From the NCBI GenBank assembly GCA_031553765.1, contig JAVBKY010000006.1, forward strand, positions 186,001 to 250,000: 64,000 nucleotides of DNA, written 5' to 3'. The notes beneath the pieces were generated by a model, which worked only from the letters and a program-made list of their open reading frames with translations, made no database searches and was not told the origin of the DNA. The stretch is from JAITMY01 sp031553765. GTDB lineage: Bacteria > Bacteroidota > Bacteroidia > Bacteroidales > UBA932. Shown in pieces: positions 1 through 9,013 of this stretch (the first letter of the stretch is position 1; the number at the start of each line of letters is the position of its first letter). Made by a program: the position numbers and the translations under genes.

Positions 1-392
1 AAACTTTCAAGTCGTTTAAGCAAGGGCAAATTCCCGAAACACCGCTACAACCGCTGTTTAAGGATAAGGACGATGAGGTATTTGCCTCACAGCTGCTGGG
101 CCGTGCCATAACCTGCAGCGACGAATATCGCGAGCTGATAGACAAGCACACCAAAAATTGGGATGTGGAGCGCATTGCGTTTATGGATATTGTAATAATG
201 GTAACCGCCATAGCCGAATTGGTAGAGTTTCCGGATATTCCCATAAAGGTATCACTCAACGAGTACATTGAAATAGCCAAATACTACAGCACACCCAATA
301 GCAGCACTTTTATTAACGGCGTACTGGACAAGATAGTAGATGAACTGCAAAGAAAAAAGTTACTGCAAAAAAATGGTAAAGGCACAGAGTAA
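1..392 (+). CDS. nusB: Transcription antitermination factor NusB (C-terminal part, start outside window)
   Basis: Open in frame from base 3 to the TAA at 390-392, so about 129 C-terminal residues are visible. NusB is a small all-helical RNA-binding protein that works with NusE (S10) in antitermination of rRNA operons. The visible part holds the typical NusB core: a helix ending in NWDVERIAFMD, the segment IVIMVTAIAELVEFPDIPIKVSLNE, then EYIEIAKYYSTPNSSTFINGVLD. The order nusB-yajC-YbbR-coaE is common in Bacteroidota. The GTG at 165 is an internal valine of the NWDVERIAF motif and not a start. Confidence 0.95.
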   Translation, partial: TFKSFKQGQIPETPLQPLFKDKDDEVFASQLLGRAITCSDEYRELIDKHTKNWDVERIAFMDIVIMVTAIAELVEFPDIPIKVSLNEYIEIAKYYSTPNSSTFINGVLDKIVDELQRKKLLQKNGKGTE

Positions 393-399
393 AATATCG

Positions 400-433
400 T
401 TTTTTGTCTTGTGCAAAAAAATTACTACTTTTA
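400..433 (+). promoter_or_regulatory. Probable promoter of yajC (Bacteroidota type)
   Basis: A TTTTTTG box at 400-406 and TACTTTTA at 426-433 are 19 nt apart, which fits the Bacteroidota -33/-7 consensus (TTTG / TAnnTTTG) except for the last base. The -7 box lies 32 nt before the yajC start. It suggests yajC can be transcribed separately from nusB. Confidence 0.55.
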
Positions 434-465
434 CAAGGAATTATTCTAAATAAAACAATAACACA

Positions 466-792
466 ATGAAATTCGTTTTACTACAAGATGCAGCGCCAGC
501 AGCAGGCGTAATGGGTGGAAGTGGTGCCATGACTTGGCTTATGCTAATTGCCATATTCGTGGTAATGTACTTTTTTATGATTCGCCCACAGCAAAAGCGC
601 CAAAAGGAGTTACGTAAGTTCCGCGAAGGCCTGCAAAAAGGTGACAAGGTGGTAACCGTAGGTGGTATTTACGGTACTGTTGTAGAAGTTAAGGATAACT
701 ACATCCTCATTGAGGTAGATAACAACGTACGCATGCGCTTTGATAAGTCAAGCGTGCTGAAAGATTCCTCAGACCTTGCCCAGGCTAAGTAA
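466..792 (+). CDS. yajC: Preprotein translocase subunit YajC
   Basis: 108 aa, the usual YajC size. YajC is a single-pass inner-membrane protein that associates with SecDF and helps the SecYEG translocon. An Ala/Gly-rich N-terminus is followed by one hydrophobic span at about residues 22-40, then the family motif FFMIRPQQKRQKE and a small KOW-like domain (GDKVVTVGGIYGTVVEVKD). It starts 73 nt after nusB behind its own probable promoter and is followed by a terminator-like hairpin at 824-856. Confidence 0.95.
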   Translation: MKFVLLQDAAPAAGVMGGSGAMTWLMLIAIFVVMYFFMIRPQQKRQKELRKFREGLQKGDKVVTVGGIYGTVVEVKDNYILIEVDNNVRMRFDKSSVLKDSSDLAQAK

Positions 793-823
793 GTTACGCT
801 CCTACGCATAACAGCACAACTTG

Positions 824-856
824 CCCCCACAGCAAACCAAAATTTGGTTGTGGGGG
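824..856 (+). terminator. Intrinsic terminator or attenuator between yajC and the YbbR gene
   Basis: CCCCCAC pairs with GTGGGGG, with an inner AACCAAA/TTTGGTT stem and a short one-sided bulge. A T-rich tract (TATTTGTATTTTTT) follows at 857-870. It may end or attenuate transcription from yajC into the downstream genes, whose start lies 22 nt beyond the hairpin. Confidence 0.7.
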
Positions 857-878
857 TATTTGTATTTTTTGAGAACAC

Positions 879-1874
879 ATGGCAAAAAAAAAGGCTCCAT
901 TGCCCACCTCGCTGTTAAGCGCACGACGCTTTCTGCGACGAGATAAGCGATTGCTTAGCTTTAGCTTCTTTTTGCTTATTTCCATTGCGCTGTGGACACT
1001 CAATAAGCTCTCCCACTCCTACATTTACGACCTCCCTGCGCAAATAGAGCTGGTTACGCCCACTCCTGTGAACTACATGATTACCACCAGTACCGTCACG
1101 CCTACACAGCTACGCGTGCGCGCGCTCGGCTACGACATCATGCGTTATAAATTCTTTGACAACAAAACATTTAAGGTTCCTATCACGCCTGCTATCAACT
1201 CATCAAAGTCCGATATTACCTCGTCGGTAGCCACAGCGCAACTACGTAATACGGTAGCACAGCAGCTGGGTACAGGGTATGAATTACAGGTAATACTACC
1301 TGATAGTATTAGTATTCAACTATCGCGCATGGCCGCTAAAAAAGTTCCGGTGCGCAGCAACTTTCGCATAACATACGCACCACAATACATGCAGCGTGGC
1401 GATGTTGAATTTAAACCGGACAGCGTAGTGGTAAGCGGCGCCGAAAGTGCCTTAGCATTGATAACCGAGATATACACAGAGCGAACACAAAAGGATAGGG
1501 TGTCGGCAGACCTTTCAGGAAAAGCAGACCTCATAGTCCCTTCCGGCACTATAGTATCACACAGAAAAGTTATGTACAATGTTGACGTACAAAGATTCAT
1601 AGAAATATCGTATAACCTTCCTATACTGGTAGCTGGAGCGCCCGATTCGCTCAACGTGGAGCTGCTGCCCAACACTGCCAAGGTTACCTTTTCTGTTACC
1701 ATGGAGGAATATCCGCAGCTGAAGCGTGAGGAGTTATACCTTATAGCGAGCTATCGCGAATTACGCAAAAGCATGTCGGGACAAGTGCGTGTAAGCCTTA
1801 ATAAACCGCCAAAATATACTCTTTCTACCACTATAAGCCCTGCTTTTGTAAGCGTGGTTTCAAAACATAAGTAG
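879..1874 (+). CDS. YbbR-like domain protein
   Basis: 331 aa. YbbR-domain proteins are membrane-anchored extracytoplasmic proteins; the best studied, CdaR, regulates a diadenylate cyclase. No cyclase gene is adjacent here. The sequence has a basic N-terminus (RRFLRRDKR), one transmembrane helix at about residues 25-41 (LLSFSFFLLISIALWTL), then beta-rich periplasmic repeats with the pattern ALGYDIMRYKFF and a later VVVSGAESALALI block typical of YbbR modules. It ends 2 nt before coaE, so the two are probably co-transcribed. The family assignment is good; the partner in this organism is unknown. Confidence 0.85.
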   Translation: MAKKKAPLPTSLLSARRFLRRDKRLLSFSFFLLISIALWTLNKLSHSYIYDLPAQIELVTPTPVNYMITTSTVTPTQLRVRALGYDIMRYKFFDNKTFKVPITPAINSSKSDITSSVATAQLRNTVAQQLGTGYELQVILPDSISIQLSRMAAKKVPVRSNFRITYAPQYMQRGDVEFKPDSVVVSGAESALALITEIYTERTQKDRVSADLSGKADLIVPSGTIVSHRKVMYNVDVQRFIEISYNLPILVAGAPDSLNVELLPNTAKVTFSVTMEEYPQLKREELYLIASYRELRKSMSGQVRVSLNKPPKYTLSTTISPAFVSVVSKHK

Positions 1875-1876
1875 CC

Positions 1877-2458
1877 ATGTTACGCGTAGGCATCACCGGA
1901 GGTATAGGTAGCGGAAAATCGCTTGTTTGCAAATCATTCGAATTGCTCGGCATACCTGTATTCTACGCCGACGATGAGGTGAAGAAGATGTACGACGATA
2001 CGCCCTCGATACATGAACAGCTGATTGCAACTTTTGGTGAAGATGTTTATAGCAACGGCATATTAAACAAAAAGCAGCTCGCACAAAAAGTTTTTGGAAA
2101 TAAGGAGGCAGTACAGCAGCTCAATGCTATTGCTCACCCTGCGGTAGCCAAGCGTTTTTTAGTTTGGACTGAAAAACAAAAAAATGTTCCTTACGTTATT
2201 GAAGAAGCCGCGCTTATTTTTGAAAGTCATGCCGACCAATTTCTTAACAAGGTTATCAACGTATCGGCTTCGGAAGTTTTGCGTGTAAAGCGCGTAGTAC
2301 TGCGCGATGGCGCTACGCCCGACGAGGTACGCCAGCGCATGGCGCATCAGCTGAGCGACGAAGAACGCAACACCCGCGCTGACTACACTATTATTAACGA
2401 TGAGAACACTCCCCTACTGTCACAAATATTGAGGATACATGAGGAGTTATGCAAGTAG
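1877..2458 (+). CDS. coaE: Dephospho-CoA kinase
   Basis: 193 aa, normal for the family. It catalyses the last step of coenzyme A synthesis, ATP-dependent phosphorylation of the 3'-hydroxyl of dephospho-CoA. The P-loop GGIGSGKS is at residues 8-15. Next come FYADDEVKKMYDD, the DVYSNGILNKKQLAQKVF region and the CoA-binding IAHPAV motif, and the lid holds VIEEAALIFES. It is tightly packed between the YbbR gene (2 nt) and the J-domain gene (4 nt). Confidence 0.96.
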   Translation: MLRVGITGGIGSGKSLVCKSFELLGIPVFYADDEVKKMYDDTPSIHEQLIATFGEDVYSNGILNKKQLAQKVFGNKEAVQQLNAIAHPAVAKRFLVWTEKQKNVPYVIEEAALIFESHADQFLNKVINVSASEVLRVKRVVLRDGATPDEVRQRMAHQLSDEERNTRADYTIINDENTPLLSQILRIHEELCK

Positions 2459-2462
2459 CACT

Positions 2463-3200
2463 ATGAAATTTTTTCGTTGGATAGGACTTTTTATTGGCTG
2501 GATAACCTCCGGCTTTTTTGGTGGCGTAATAGGCTTTTTTCTGGGTTCGTTTATCGACTCCTTAATATCAGGCGGTAAGACACAAGCCTACAATGCACCG
2601 CAAGGAGCACCACACCTCAACCCCTTTACCACCAACCTCACGTTGCTGGTTTCGGCCGTACTTAAAGCCGATGGTAAGGTTATGCAGTCGGAGCTGGAGT
2701 TTGTAAAAAGCTTCTACCTGCGTAATTTTGGTGCGGACATTACCCGCGAGGCCATGCTCTTTTTGCGCGACGCGCTGCAAAAGGAAATTCCGCTGTACAG
2801 CGTGTGCATGAATGTTCGTACACAGTTTAATCCCGCCGCTAACCTTGAGCTGCTGCACCTGCTGTTTGGCATTGCTGCCGCCGACGGTAACATTAGTGCT
2901 TCAGAACTTAGCATAATTGAGCAAATAGCGGGCTACCTCAATATTTCGGCAGGCGACTTCAACTCGGTAAAGGCTATGTTCTCGGTAAAAACCGACAGGG
3001 AGTGGGCCTACAAAGTGCTGGAAATTGACCGTACTGCTACCAACGAGGAGGTGAAAAAGGCGCACCGAAAAATGGCGCTGAAGCACCACCCCGACAAGGT
3101 TGCGCAAATGGGCGAGGATGTGCAGCGCGCCGCCAACGAAAAATTCCGCAAAGTGCAGGAGGCATACGAGGCAATCAAGAAGGAAAGAAAAATGCCATAG
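2463..3200 (+). CDS. TerB/DnaJ-domain co-chaperone-like membrane protein (DjlA-like)
   Basis: 246 aa from the ATG at 2463, 4 nt after coaE. An upstream in-frame ATG at 2439 would overlap coaE by 20 nt and precede the membrane segment, so it is less likely. Residues 1-35 form a hydrophobic Gly-rich membrane segment. Residues about 55-165 are an acidic TerB-like helical domain (ADGKVMQSELEFVKSF and the second repeat ADGNISASELSIIEQI). The C-terminus is a J domain with HPD in HHPDKV at about residue 208. This architecture matches DjlA, which recruits DnaK to the inner membrane; the client here is unknown. A terminator overlaps the stop codon. Confidence 0.88.
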   Translation: MKFFRWIGLFIGWITSGFFGGVIGFFLGSFIDSLISGGKTQAYNAPQGAPHLNPFTTNLTLLVSAVLKADGKVMQSELEFVKSFYLRNFGADITREAMLFLRDALQKEIPLYSVCMNVRTQFNPAANLELLHLLFGIAAADGNISASELSIIEQIAGYLNISAGDFNSVKAMFSVKTDREWAYKVLEIDRTATNEEVKKAHRKMALKHHPDKVAQMGEDVQRAANEKFRKVQEAYEAIKKERKMP

Positions 3201-3220
3201 CAAATTTGCTATGGCATTTT
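3189..3220. terminator. Bidirectional terminator, perfect 32-bp palindrome
   Basis: Two 16-nt arms, AAAATGCCATAGCAAA and its exact reverse complement, with no spacer. The stem carries A-runs on one side and T-runs on the other, so it can terminate both the + operon ending at 3200 and the - operon ending at 3241. The TAG stop codon of the J-domain gene lies inside the left arm. Confidence 0.85.
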
Positions 3221-3240
3221 CATTTGGCACTACTCCTAAT

Positions 3241-4068
3241 TTAGTCAAGTATTTTATTGCGCGCCTCGGTAATAGCCGGCTTTATATCATTCAAAAATAC
3301 CACCAGCTGTTTTTGACTAATGGCTTCACCCAAGGGTGTTACTAAATCCAATACATTCTTTAGCGGTTGCATCTCCGGAAATTGTGCAACCATTTGGTTA
3401 ACCATATCCGACGTCATCAACAAATTGTAGGTTAATTCCTCGACCTCTGCATTGGTTAGATTTCCGGTAAACAAATCAGGGTTTTGAGCGTAAACGTACA
3501 ATGCCTCAACAAGTAATGCTGCCACACGTTCAACTACGGCATGCTGATTACCCTTTGTTTTCTCCGATTCGGCTAACGCTTTTGCCCGTTTTGAAAACTC
3601 CTCGTCTACGTTAGGTGATTTCCAATCCATGTTATCATCAACGGGCATGATGTTTACGTTTACATCCACCATTAGCTGAGCAATAATGGCATCGTACTCC
3701 TCCGTTGGCATAGCGTAAAGTTCGGCTACCGCCTTGTCAACGGTGTACACGCCCAATGCAATATTTTTCTGCGCTAAAGTTTGCAACTCGCTCGCCTTGG
3801 ATAGCGGCATTAAATAATTAGGTTTTACTTTTCTAGCTTTCTCAGCAAGAGTTAACTTTCCGGTTTTAACATCTACTATAAATAGTGGTGGTAATTTTTT
3901 TGATATCACAGATAAAAACGAATCGATATTCACATTAACCGAAATATTCATGGTAACAAATACCGAATCCTCTGCGGGAATAGGTGCTATTTTTTTTGCC
4001 TGCTTACGACCACATGAGGCAAATAGTACAAGCGTTGCCACTCCTGCAATATAAAACCATTTTTTCAT
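3241..4068 (-). CDS. Lipoprotein of unknown function, tandem paralogue 3 of 3
   Basis: 275 aa with a lipoprotein signal peptide ending FASC (Cys at residue 19). It shares blocks with its two upstream neighbours: a VDSFLSV-type motif, then D-K-G-L-T, KKVKPNYLMPLSKA, LQTLAQK, AELYAMPTEEYDAII, DWKSP and an ERVAALLVE helix, ending RNKILD. It is probably soluble, mostly helical and anchored to the outer or inner membrane facing the periplasm. It is last in a three-gene run with 29-nt gaps. I do not recognise a named family and assign no function. Confidence 0.8.
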   Translation of the reverse strand: MKKWFYIAGVATLVLFASCGRKQAKKIAPIPAEDSVFVTMNISVNVNIDSFLSVISKKLPPLFIVDVKTGKLTLAEKARKVKPNYLMPLSKASELQTLAQKNIALGVYTVDKAVAELYAMPTEEYDAIIAQLMVDVNVNIMPVDDNMDWKSPNVDEEFSKRAKALAESEKTKGNQHAVVERVAALLVEALYVYAQNPDLFTGNLTNAEVEELTYNLLMTSDMVNQMVAQFPEMQPLKNVLDLVTPLGEAISQKQLVVFLNDIKPAITEARNKILD

Positions 4069-4097
4069 TTTTATTTTTTTATAATTGATATTGATAG

Positions 4098-4925
4098 TTA
4101 ATCCAGCAAACCATTACGTGCTTTTTCTATTTGTGGTGTCAAACTTTTCAGCTGCGCTGTGAATTCGTTTTTATCCGTGGCATTCAACGCATTCAGTATA
4201 TCAAGCGACGACTGTATGGGCTTCATTTCGGGATAGTAAGCCGCCAATTTATCCACCATTTTGGTTAGCAATACTACACGATAGGTAATATCGGCTATAT
4301 CCTCATTACTAAAGTGCGAGGTGAACACGGTAGGATTTTTCGAGAACAGGTATATGGATTCTATGCAAGCAGCAGCGGCACGCTCCACCAAAAAGCGCTC
4401 GGCGCCCCTATCCTTTTCCTGCTTGGCTATTTCGCGAGAGCGATTTACAAAATCCTCCTGCGCTGTGGGAGAGGTCCAATCCATATCCAGCGCAAAGGGA
4501 AAGTTATATATACTCAAATAGGCCATTAACTTGGTTATTACGGCATCGTAGCCATCGGTGGGCATTCCATACATTTCAGCTATGGGTCTATCCATGACGT
4601 AAATCATAAGCGCACGACTTTGCTGTGATATAGTTTGCAGTCCATCAGCTTTTGAAAGCGGCATCAGGTAATCTGGCTTTACCTTTTTCTCCTGATCCGT
4701 GATTTTCAACCTACCGGTTTTGAAATCCACCAGCGTGGTCACCGGCATTTTTTCGCGCATGAGGCTAAATAGCGAGTCCACTTCAGCCAATACGCCTACC
4801 ATAAGTATAGAGTCCTGCAACGACATAACCGGCACTTCGGTTTTCTTGGTTTGTTTTTTACTTCCGCATGAGGCGACTACCATGACGAATGTTACGCAGG
4901 CTGCCACCAATAAAATCTTTCTCAT
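4098..4925 (-). CDS. Lipoprotein of unknown function, tandem paralogue 2 of 3
   Basis: 275 aa with signal peptide and lipobox VASC (Cys at residue 20). The same block order as its neighbours is seen: EVDSLFSLMREKMP, D-F-K-T-G-R-L, KKVKPDYLMPLSKA, LQTISQQ, AEMYGMPTDGYDAVI, DMDWTSP, LVERAAAACIESIYLF, ending RNGLLD. The exact shared spacing and the common Leu-Asp C-terminus show that the three genes arose by tandem duplication. The function is unknown. Confidence 0.8.
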   Translation of the reverse strand: MRKILLVAACVTFVMVVASCGSKKQTKKTEVPVMSLQDSILMVGVLAEVDSLFSLMREKMPVTTLVDFKTGRLKITDQEKKVKPDYLMPLSKADGLQTISQQSRALMIYVMDRPIAEMYGMPTDGYDAVITKLMAYLSIYNFPFALDMDWTSPTAQEDFVNRSREIAKQEKDRGAERFLVERAAAACIESIYLFSKNPTVFTSHFSNEDIADITYRVVLLTKMVDKLAAYYPEMKPIQSSLDILNALNATDKNEFTAQLKSLTPQIEKARNGLLD

Positions 4926-4953
4926 CTCTTTTGTCTAAAATGTATTTGTATTT

Positions 4954-5778
4954 TTAATCAAGTATCGTGTTACGGGCAACCTTAAGCGCAGGGGTAATGC
5001 CCTTCAGCTGCTGCAAAAATTCCTGCTTGCCGCTTACGCTATGCAATGGCTTCAACACATTCAGCGTAGCCCGTATGGGAATAAGGTTGGGATAGCGTAT
5101 AGACATTTTGTCTACAATATCGGTCATTATAGCCAGCTCGTAGCTCAAGTCGGCCAAATCCTGATCGGTAAGTACCTCCGAGTACACCTCGGGGGCTTGC
5201 GACAGCAGGAATGAACATTCGATGAGCGAAGCTGCCACGCGCTCCACAAAGTAGTTGAGCTGGCCCTTCTCCTTTTGCTCCCTTATTACAGCGTTAGTAC
5301 GCTCCAAGAATACTTTAGGGGCTTCAGGCGACTGCCAATCAATACCAGCACGGAACGGAAACTCCTGTATATTTACATCGGCTATAAGTTCGGCAATCAC
5401 CGCATCGTACCCTTCGGTGGACATGCCGTACATTTCGGCTACAGCACGGTCAATTACGTATAGCTTAAGCGCAATGTTTTTTTGCGAAAATGTTTGCAAA
5501 TTATCCGCTTTATCCAATGGCAACAGGTAGGTAGGCCTTACCTTCTTTTGTTGCTCCGTAAGGGTAAACTTGCCGTTTTTAATATCAATGAAAGGGTGCG
5601 TAGGCAGCTTCGCACTAATGAGCGAGAACAGGGAATCAACCTGCTTTTCCAAATCCGCCTGCAGCGTAGAATCCTGAACGTAGTTGGAAAGTTGTGGCAT
5701 TTTAGGGCGTTTGTTGCCGCAAGAGGTTGAAATCAGTGCCAAAGCCACGGTTGCTGATAAGAGTAGTATTCTTTTCAT
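4954..5778 (-). CDS. Lipoprotein of unknown function, tandem paralogue 1 of 3
   Basis: 274 aa, first of the three-gene run. The signal peptide ends with lipobox STSC (Cys at residue 20). Shared blocks are QVDSLFSLISAKLP, D-I-K-N-G-K-F-T-L-T, KKVRPTYLLPLDKA, LQTFSQKN, AEMYGMSTEGYDAVI, DWQSPEAP and FVERVAASLIE, ending RNTILD. A family A palindromic element (5805-5998) lies directly upstream, and no clear TAnnTTTG box is visible between it and the start. Function unknown. Confidence 0.8.
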   Translation of the reverse strand: MKRILLLSATVALALISTSCGNKRPKMPQLSNYVQDSTLQADLEKQVDSLFSLISAKLPTHPFIDIKNGKFTLTEQQKKVRPTYLLPLDKADNLQTFSQKNIALKLYVIDRAVAEMYGMSTEGYDAVIAELIADVNIQEFPFRAGIDWQSPEAPKVFLERTNAVIREQKEKGQLNYFVERVAASLIECSFLLSQAPEVYSEVLTDQDLADLSYELAIMTDIVDKMSIRYPNLIPIRATLNVLKPLHSVSGKQEFLQQLKGITPALKVARNTILD

Positions 5779-5804
5779 GAAAAAAAATTTAATAATTATC
5801 CCTT

Positions 5805-5998
5805 TACCCCCCTAAAGGGGGCTATAACATTCTGCGCTTGCCAGTAGCATCATTGCGAGCGAAGCGAAGCAACCTCAAGTTATGATTGGCTTCGCCAAAA
5901 TAGAAGATTGCTTCGTCGTTCCTCCTCGCAATGACGCTTCGAGGGAGAAAGTTACATAACCCACTTCGGTTATAGCCCCCTTTAGGGGGTTGGGGGTA
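5805..5998 (-). repeat. Palindromic element family A, copy A1 (full length)
   Basis: Outer arms are a C5/G5 module: the left arm reads ACCCCCCTAAAGGGGGC and the right arm TAGCCCCCTTTAGGGGG plus TTGGGGGTA. Middle arms are TCATTGCGAGCGAAGCG and CCTCCTCGCAATGACGC. The centre holds a short TTGGCTTCGCCAA hairpin. It fills the gap between the ABC transporter gene and the lipoprotein run. The left outer arm lacks the AACC spacer seen in other copies. Confidence 0.9.
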
Positions 5999-6035
5999 GT
6001 TTTACACAACTACAAAAGTAGCGATTTCTACTGAT

Positions 6036-8978
6036 TTACAAGTCATTTCCCCGCACAAATCTGCTTGGTATTTCAAAAAACAGAAGTAGCATGGTACACA
6101 ACATCATAAGGGCAAGCACTGCCAAATTAAAGTAGAATGTTGGCACATAAATATTTCCTAATATTTTCACATGACTGTAGAAGGCTGCCCGCCCGTAATG
6201 GTTTTCGGGGTCAAGGTACACTACGCCTACGCGGGGAACTATTTTGTTGCCGCGCGCCACACTTAACTGGGTGGTAGTGGTATTGAGCAGCAACTTTTCC
6301 AGCTCTAAGTTGAAGTTCTCCTTTTTCAGCTCGCTCAAATTATCTGCTCCATAGGCATTGCGGTAGGCGGTAACGCTTCTATCCAAGGCAAATGTGGCCT
6401 TATCGGATAGTATTCGCAGCACCGAGTCGGCCTGCTCAAAGTAGCGACTAAGCGAAGCATATAAGTGCTCGGAGTAGTGGTTGGCTGAAATAGAATCAAT
6501 AGCTGAAAAGGGTTGAAGCCCCGCAACAGCAGCCACACGCGGCAGATTATACTTTATTAACGTAAAATCCTTATCGAAATCTGACTCACTTTTCGAATAC
6601 TTGTCATGCGCGGTTTCCCAACGACTATCGAGCTCGTATACAAAGCCTACACGCTCGTACTGCGCTACAAATTTCTCGCGCTCCTGTTCAAAAAACAGGG
6701 CATTATAAGCATTGTTGGTATACTGCTCCACCGCCAACGCTTCAAATGCCCAGCGCGAGGGAATGAAATCCCCAATAATAGGAACAAGGTTATTGTCGAA
6801 TTTGGTATTGAGGTCGTCGAACTTTACTACCAAACCGCACAGCAATATTTGCGGAATAAGCAGCAGCGGAATGGATATGTAAATGGCCACAATGGAGCTA
6901 AGCGTTTGCGACAAGAATAATCCTGTGAGATTTGCCAAAAACGCGGCTGCAAAAAGGATAGCCCACCATGAGGTAAATAGGTGGTGTATACCCAAAATGC
7001 TGTTACCTACAAGTATAAATAGGGCGGTTTGCACCAGTGAAAGAGCAAACAGAAAAACAATTTTTGACCACAGGTAGCTGGCACGACTTAACCTTAAAAA
7101 TCGCTCGCGCTTAAGCAGCGCTTTGTCCCTGATAATTTCTTCAGCGCTCACGCTCATGCCCAAAAATGTGGCTACAATTACCGCCATAAAAATGTACGAC
7201 ACCAAGTTTTTGTTGTACATAAGGCTGTAGCCATCATCACCCACGTAGTGGGTAAGAAAGGCCACAATGAGCGCCAGCAGCGGCGGCTCAAGCAGCGCAA
7301 TAAGTAGGTACTGGCGGTTGGCCAGCTTGGTTTTTATGTTTCTTTGTAAAAAAATAGAAAACTGACTTAGCAGCGAAGGCTTGTGCTGCTTATTTTCGGG
7401 TAACGATAGCACTTTGGGCGCCGAGAAATCACCTCGTGATTCTTCGTAGGCATGGTTCCACTCCTGTGGCGACACGCGGCGCTTATCGGTAAGCGCGCCC
7501 TTATCGTCCACCACCTTTTCTTCAATAATGTTGAGCACTATTTCAGGGTTCACGTTGCCGCACGTTTCGCAGGTGCTGCGCTCGGCATCGGCATAAAAGG
7601 CTGCCGACTTGAAGTAGGTAATGGCCTCAATGGGGTTACCATCGTACACAGGGTAGCCGCCCTTGTCGAGCAGCCACAGGCGATCGAACAGCTTATAAAT
7701 ATCGGACGAGGGTTGGTGAATGTTGACGACAATCAAACGCCCACGGAAGGTTTGCTCCTTCAGAAGATTGACTACCTTTTCGGAGTCGGACGACGAAAGC
7801 CCCGAAGTGGGCTCGTCGAGAAAAAGCACAGCGGGCTCGCGAATGAGCTCCAGCGCTATGTTGAGCCGCTTGCGCTGTCCTCCGCTAATGGTCTTTTTGA
7901 GTGGCGAACCTACCATGAGATTTTTCACCGCCAGCAATCCCAAGTCGGATAGCACGCTGTCGATACGGCGCTCTATTTCCTCGTCGCTCATATCGGAAAA
8001 GCATAGGCGTGAGGTGTACCACAGGTTTTGGTACACGGTGAGCTCCTCTATCAGCAGGTCGTCCTGCGGCACAAATCCTATCAAATCCTTTACGGCAGTG
8101 TGATTGATGGAATAGCCGTTAATTTCTACCGTTCCGCTTTGCGGCGTAAGATTACCGTTGAGCAAACCCAACAAGGTGGACTTCCCCACCCCGCTACCGC
8201 CCATAATGGCTACCAGCTGCCCGCTACGCAGGTCGAACGAGAAATTGTGCATCCCGTTGTCGCTATTCTTAAATCGGAAATCGATGTTGCGTCCCGTGAG
8301 CTCAATGTAGGTTTGCGGCAAATCCTTATCAAGTACGGCGCGAATGTTGGAAAAATAAATGGGAGGCGTATGCGAACCTTTGAGCACGCCGCTTTTTTCC
8401 CACGTCATAAAAATACCCGGCACCACGGGAATATCATTCATGAACAGCTCCGCGCTGCCCCTATAGGTAAAAAGAACTTTATTGAATTCCTTAATTTGCA
8501 AAATGCTAAGGCTACCCGACAGACCTGCAAGGGAGTTGCACTCTTCCGAAAAAACAACTACGTTGGGCGATGGCTTATTGGTAACATAGGCGCTAAAATC
8601 GTTGTACTGCACTTCGGGAATATTGAATGCCGAGGCAATATCCTTGAGCACCCCTTCCATGGCCTCGTAGCCGCTACGATTGGATGCAACAAATTCCATT
8701 AGGCGAAGCAGCATCAGCGCTTGGTCTTCGTACAGCACCTTCTTTTGCAGGTTACGGCAAATGTTGCCCACCACCTCCTGTCGGTTAATGTCGAGCGACG
8801 ATTCGTACAGGTCGCGCAGGTCGTTATACAGCGCCATGTAGTTATCCACGGAGCGAATGCCGAAGAAGCGCGTGAGGTACGTTTTGAGCAGCTGCTCCGA
8901 CTCCTCGCGATTGATATTTGCCAGCGCTCCACACAAGGCAAAGAGGTTAATTAGGGCGGTTAAAATTATATCGCTCAT
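6036..8978 (-). CDS. ABCG-like ABC transporter, fused ATPase and permease with TerB-like N-terminus
   Basis: 980 aa. Residues 1 to about 130 are an acidic helical region resembling TerB. Residues about 225-450 are the ATPase: Walker A GGSGVGKST near 259, signature SGGQRKR near 363, Walker B VLFLDEPTSGL near 386, and the INIHQPSSD-type H-loop. Residues about 555-980 contain six hydrophobic spans of an ABC-2/ABCG permease, with a large soluble loop before the last span. The ATPase-first order is that of the ABCG/White half-transporter group. A CETC motif near residue 468 may bind metal. The substrate is unknown. It probably sits in the inner membrane as a dimer. Confidence 0.88.
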   Translation of the reverse strand: MSDIILTALINLFALCGALANINREESEQLLKTYLTRFFGIRSVDNYMALYNDLRDLYESSLDINRQEVVGNICRNLQKKVLYEDQALMLLRLMEFVASNRSGYEAMEGVLKDIASAFNIPEVQYNDFSAYVTNKPSPNVVVFSEECNSLAGLSGSLSILQIKEFNKVLFTYRGSAELFMNDIPVVPGIFMTWEKSGVLKGSHTPPIYFSNIRAVLDKDLPQTYIELTGRNIDFRFKNSDNGMHNFSFDLRSGQLVAIMGGSGVGKSTLLGLLNGNLTPQSGTVEINGYSINHTAVKDLIGFVPQDDLLIEELTVYQNLWYTSRLCFSDMSDEEIERRIDSVLSDLGLLAVKNLMVGSPLKKTISGGQRKRLNIALELIREPAVLFLDEPTSGLSSSDSEKVVNLLKEQTFRGRLIVVNIHQPSSDIYKLFDRLWLLDKGGYPVYDGNPIEAITYFKSAAFYADAERSTCETCGNVNPEIVLNIIEEKVVDDKGALTDKRRVSPQEWNHAYEESRGDFSAPKVLSLPENKQHKPSLLSQFSIFLQRNIKTKLANRQYLLIALLEPPLLALIVAFLTHYVGDDGYSLMYNKNLVSYIFMAVIVATFLGMSVSAEEIIRDKALLKRERFLRLSRASYLWSKIVFLFALSLVQTALFILVGNSILGIHHLFTSWWAILFAAAFLANLTGLFLSQTLSSIVAIYISIPLLLIPQILLCGLVVKFDDLNTKFDNNLVPIIGDFIPSRWAFEALAVEQYTNNAYNALFFEQEREKFVAQYERVGFVYELDSRWETAHDKYSKSESDFDKDFTLIKYNLPRVAAVAGLQPFSAIDSISANHYSEHLYASLSRYFEQADSVLRILSDKATFALDRSVTAYRNAYGADNLSELKKENFNLELEKLLLNTTTTQLSVARGNKIVPRVGVVYLDPENHYGRAAFYSHVKILGNIYVPTFYFNLAVLALMMLCTMLLLFFEIPSRFVRGNDL

Positions 8979-9013
8979 ATAGAGTTATTAGACAGTATTT
9001 ACAAGTTTTTTCT

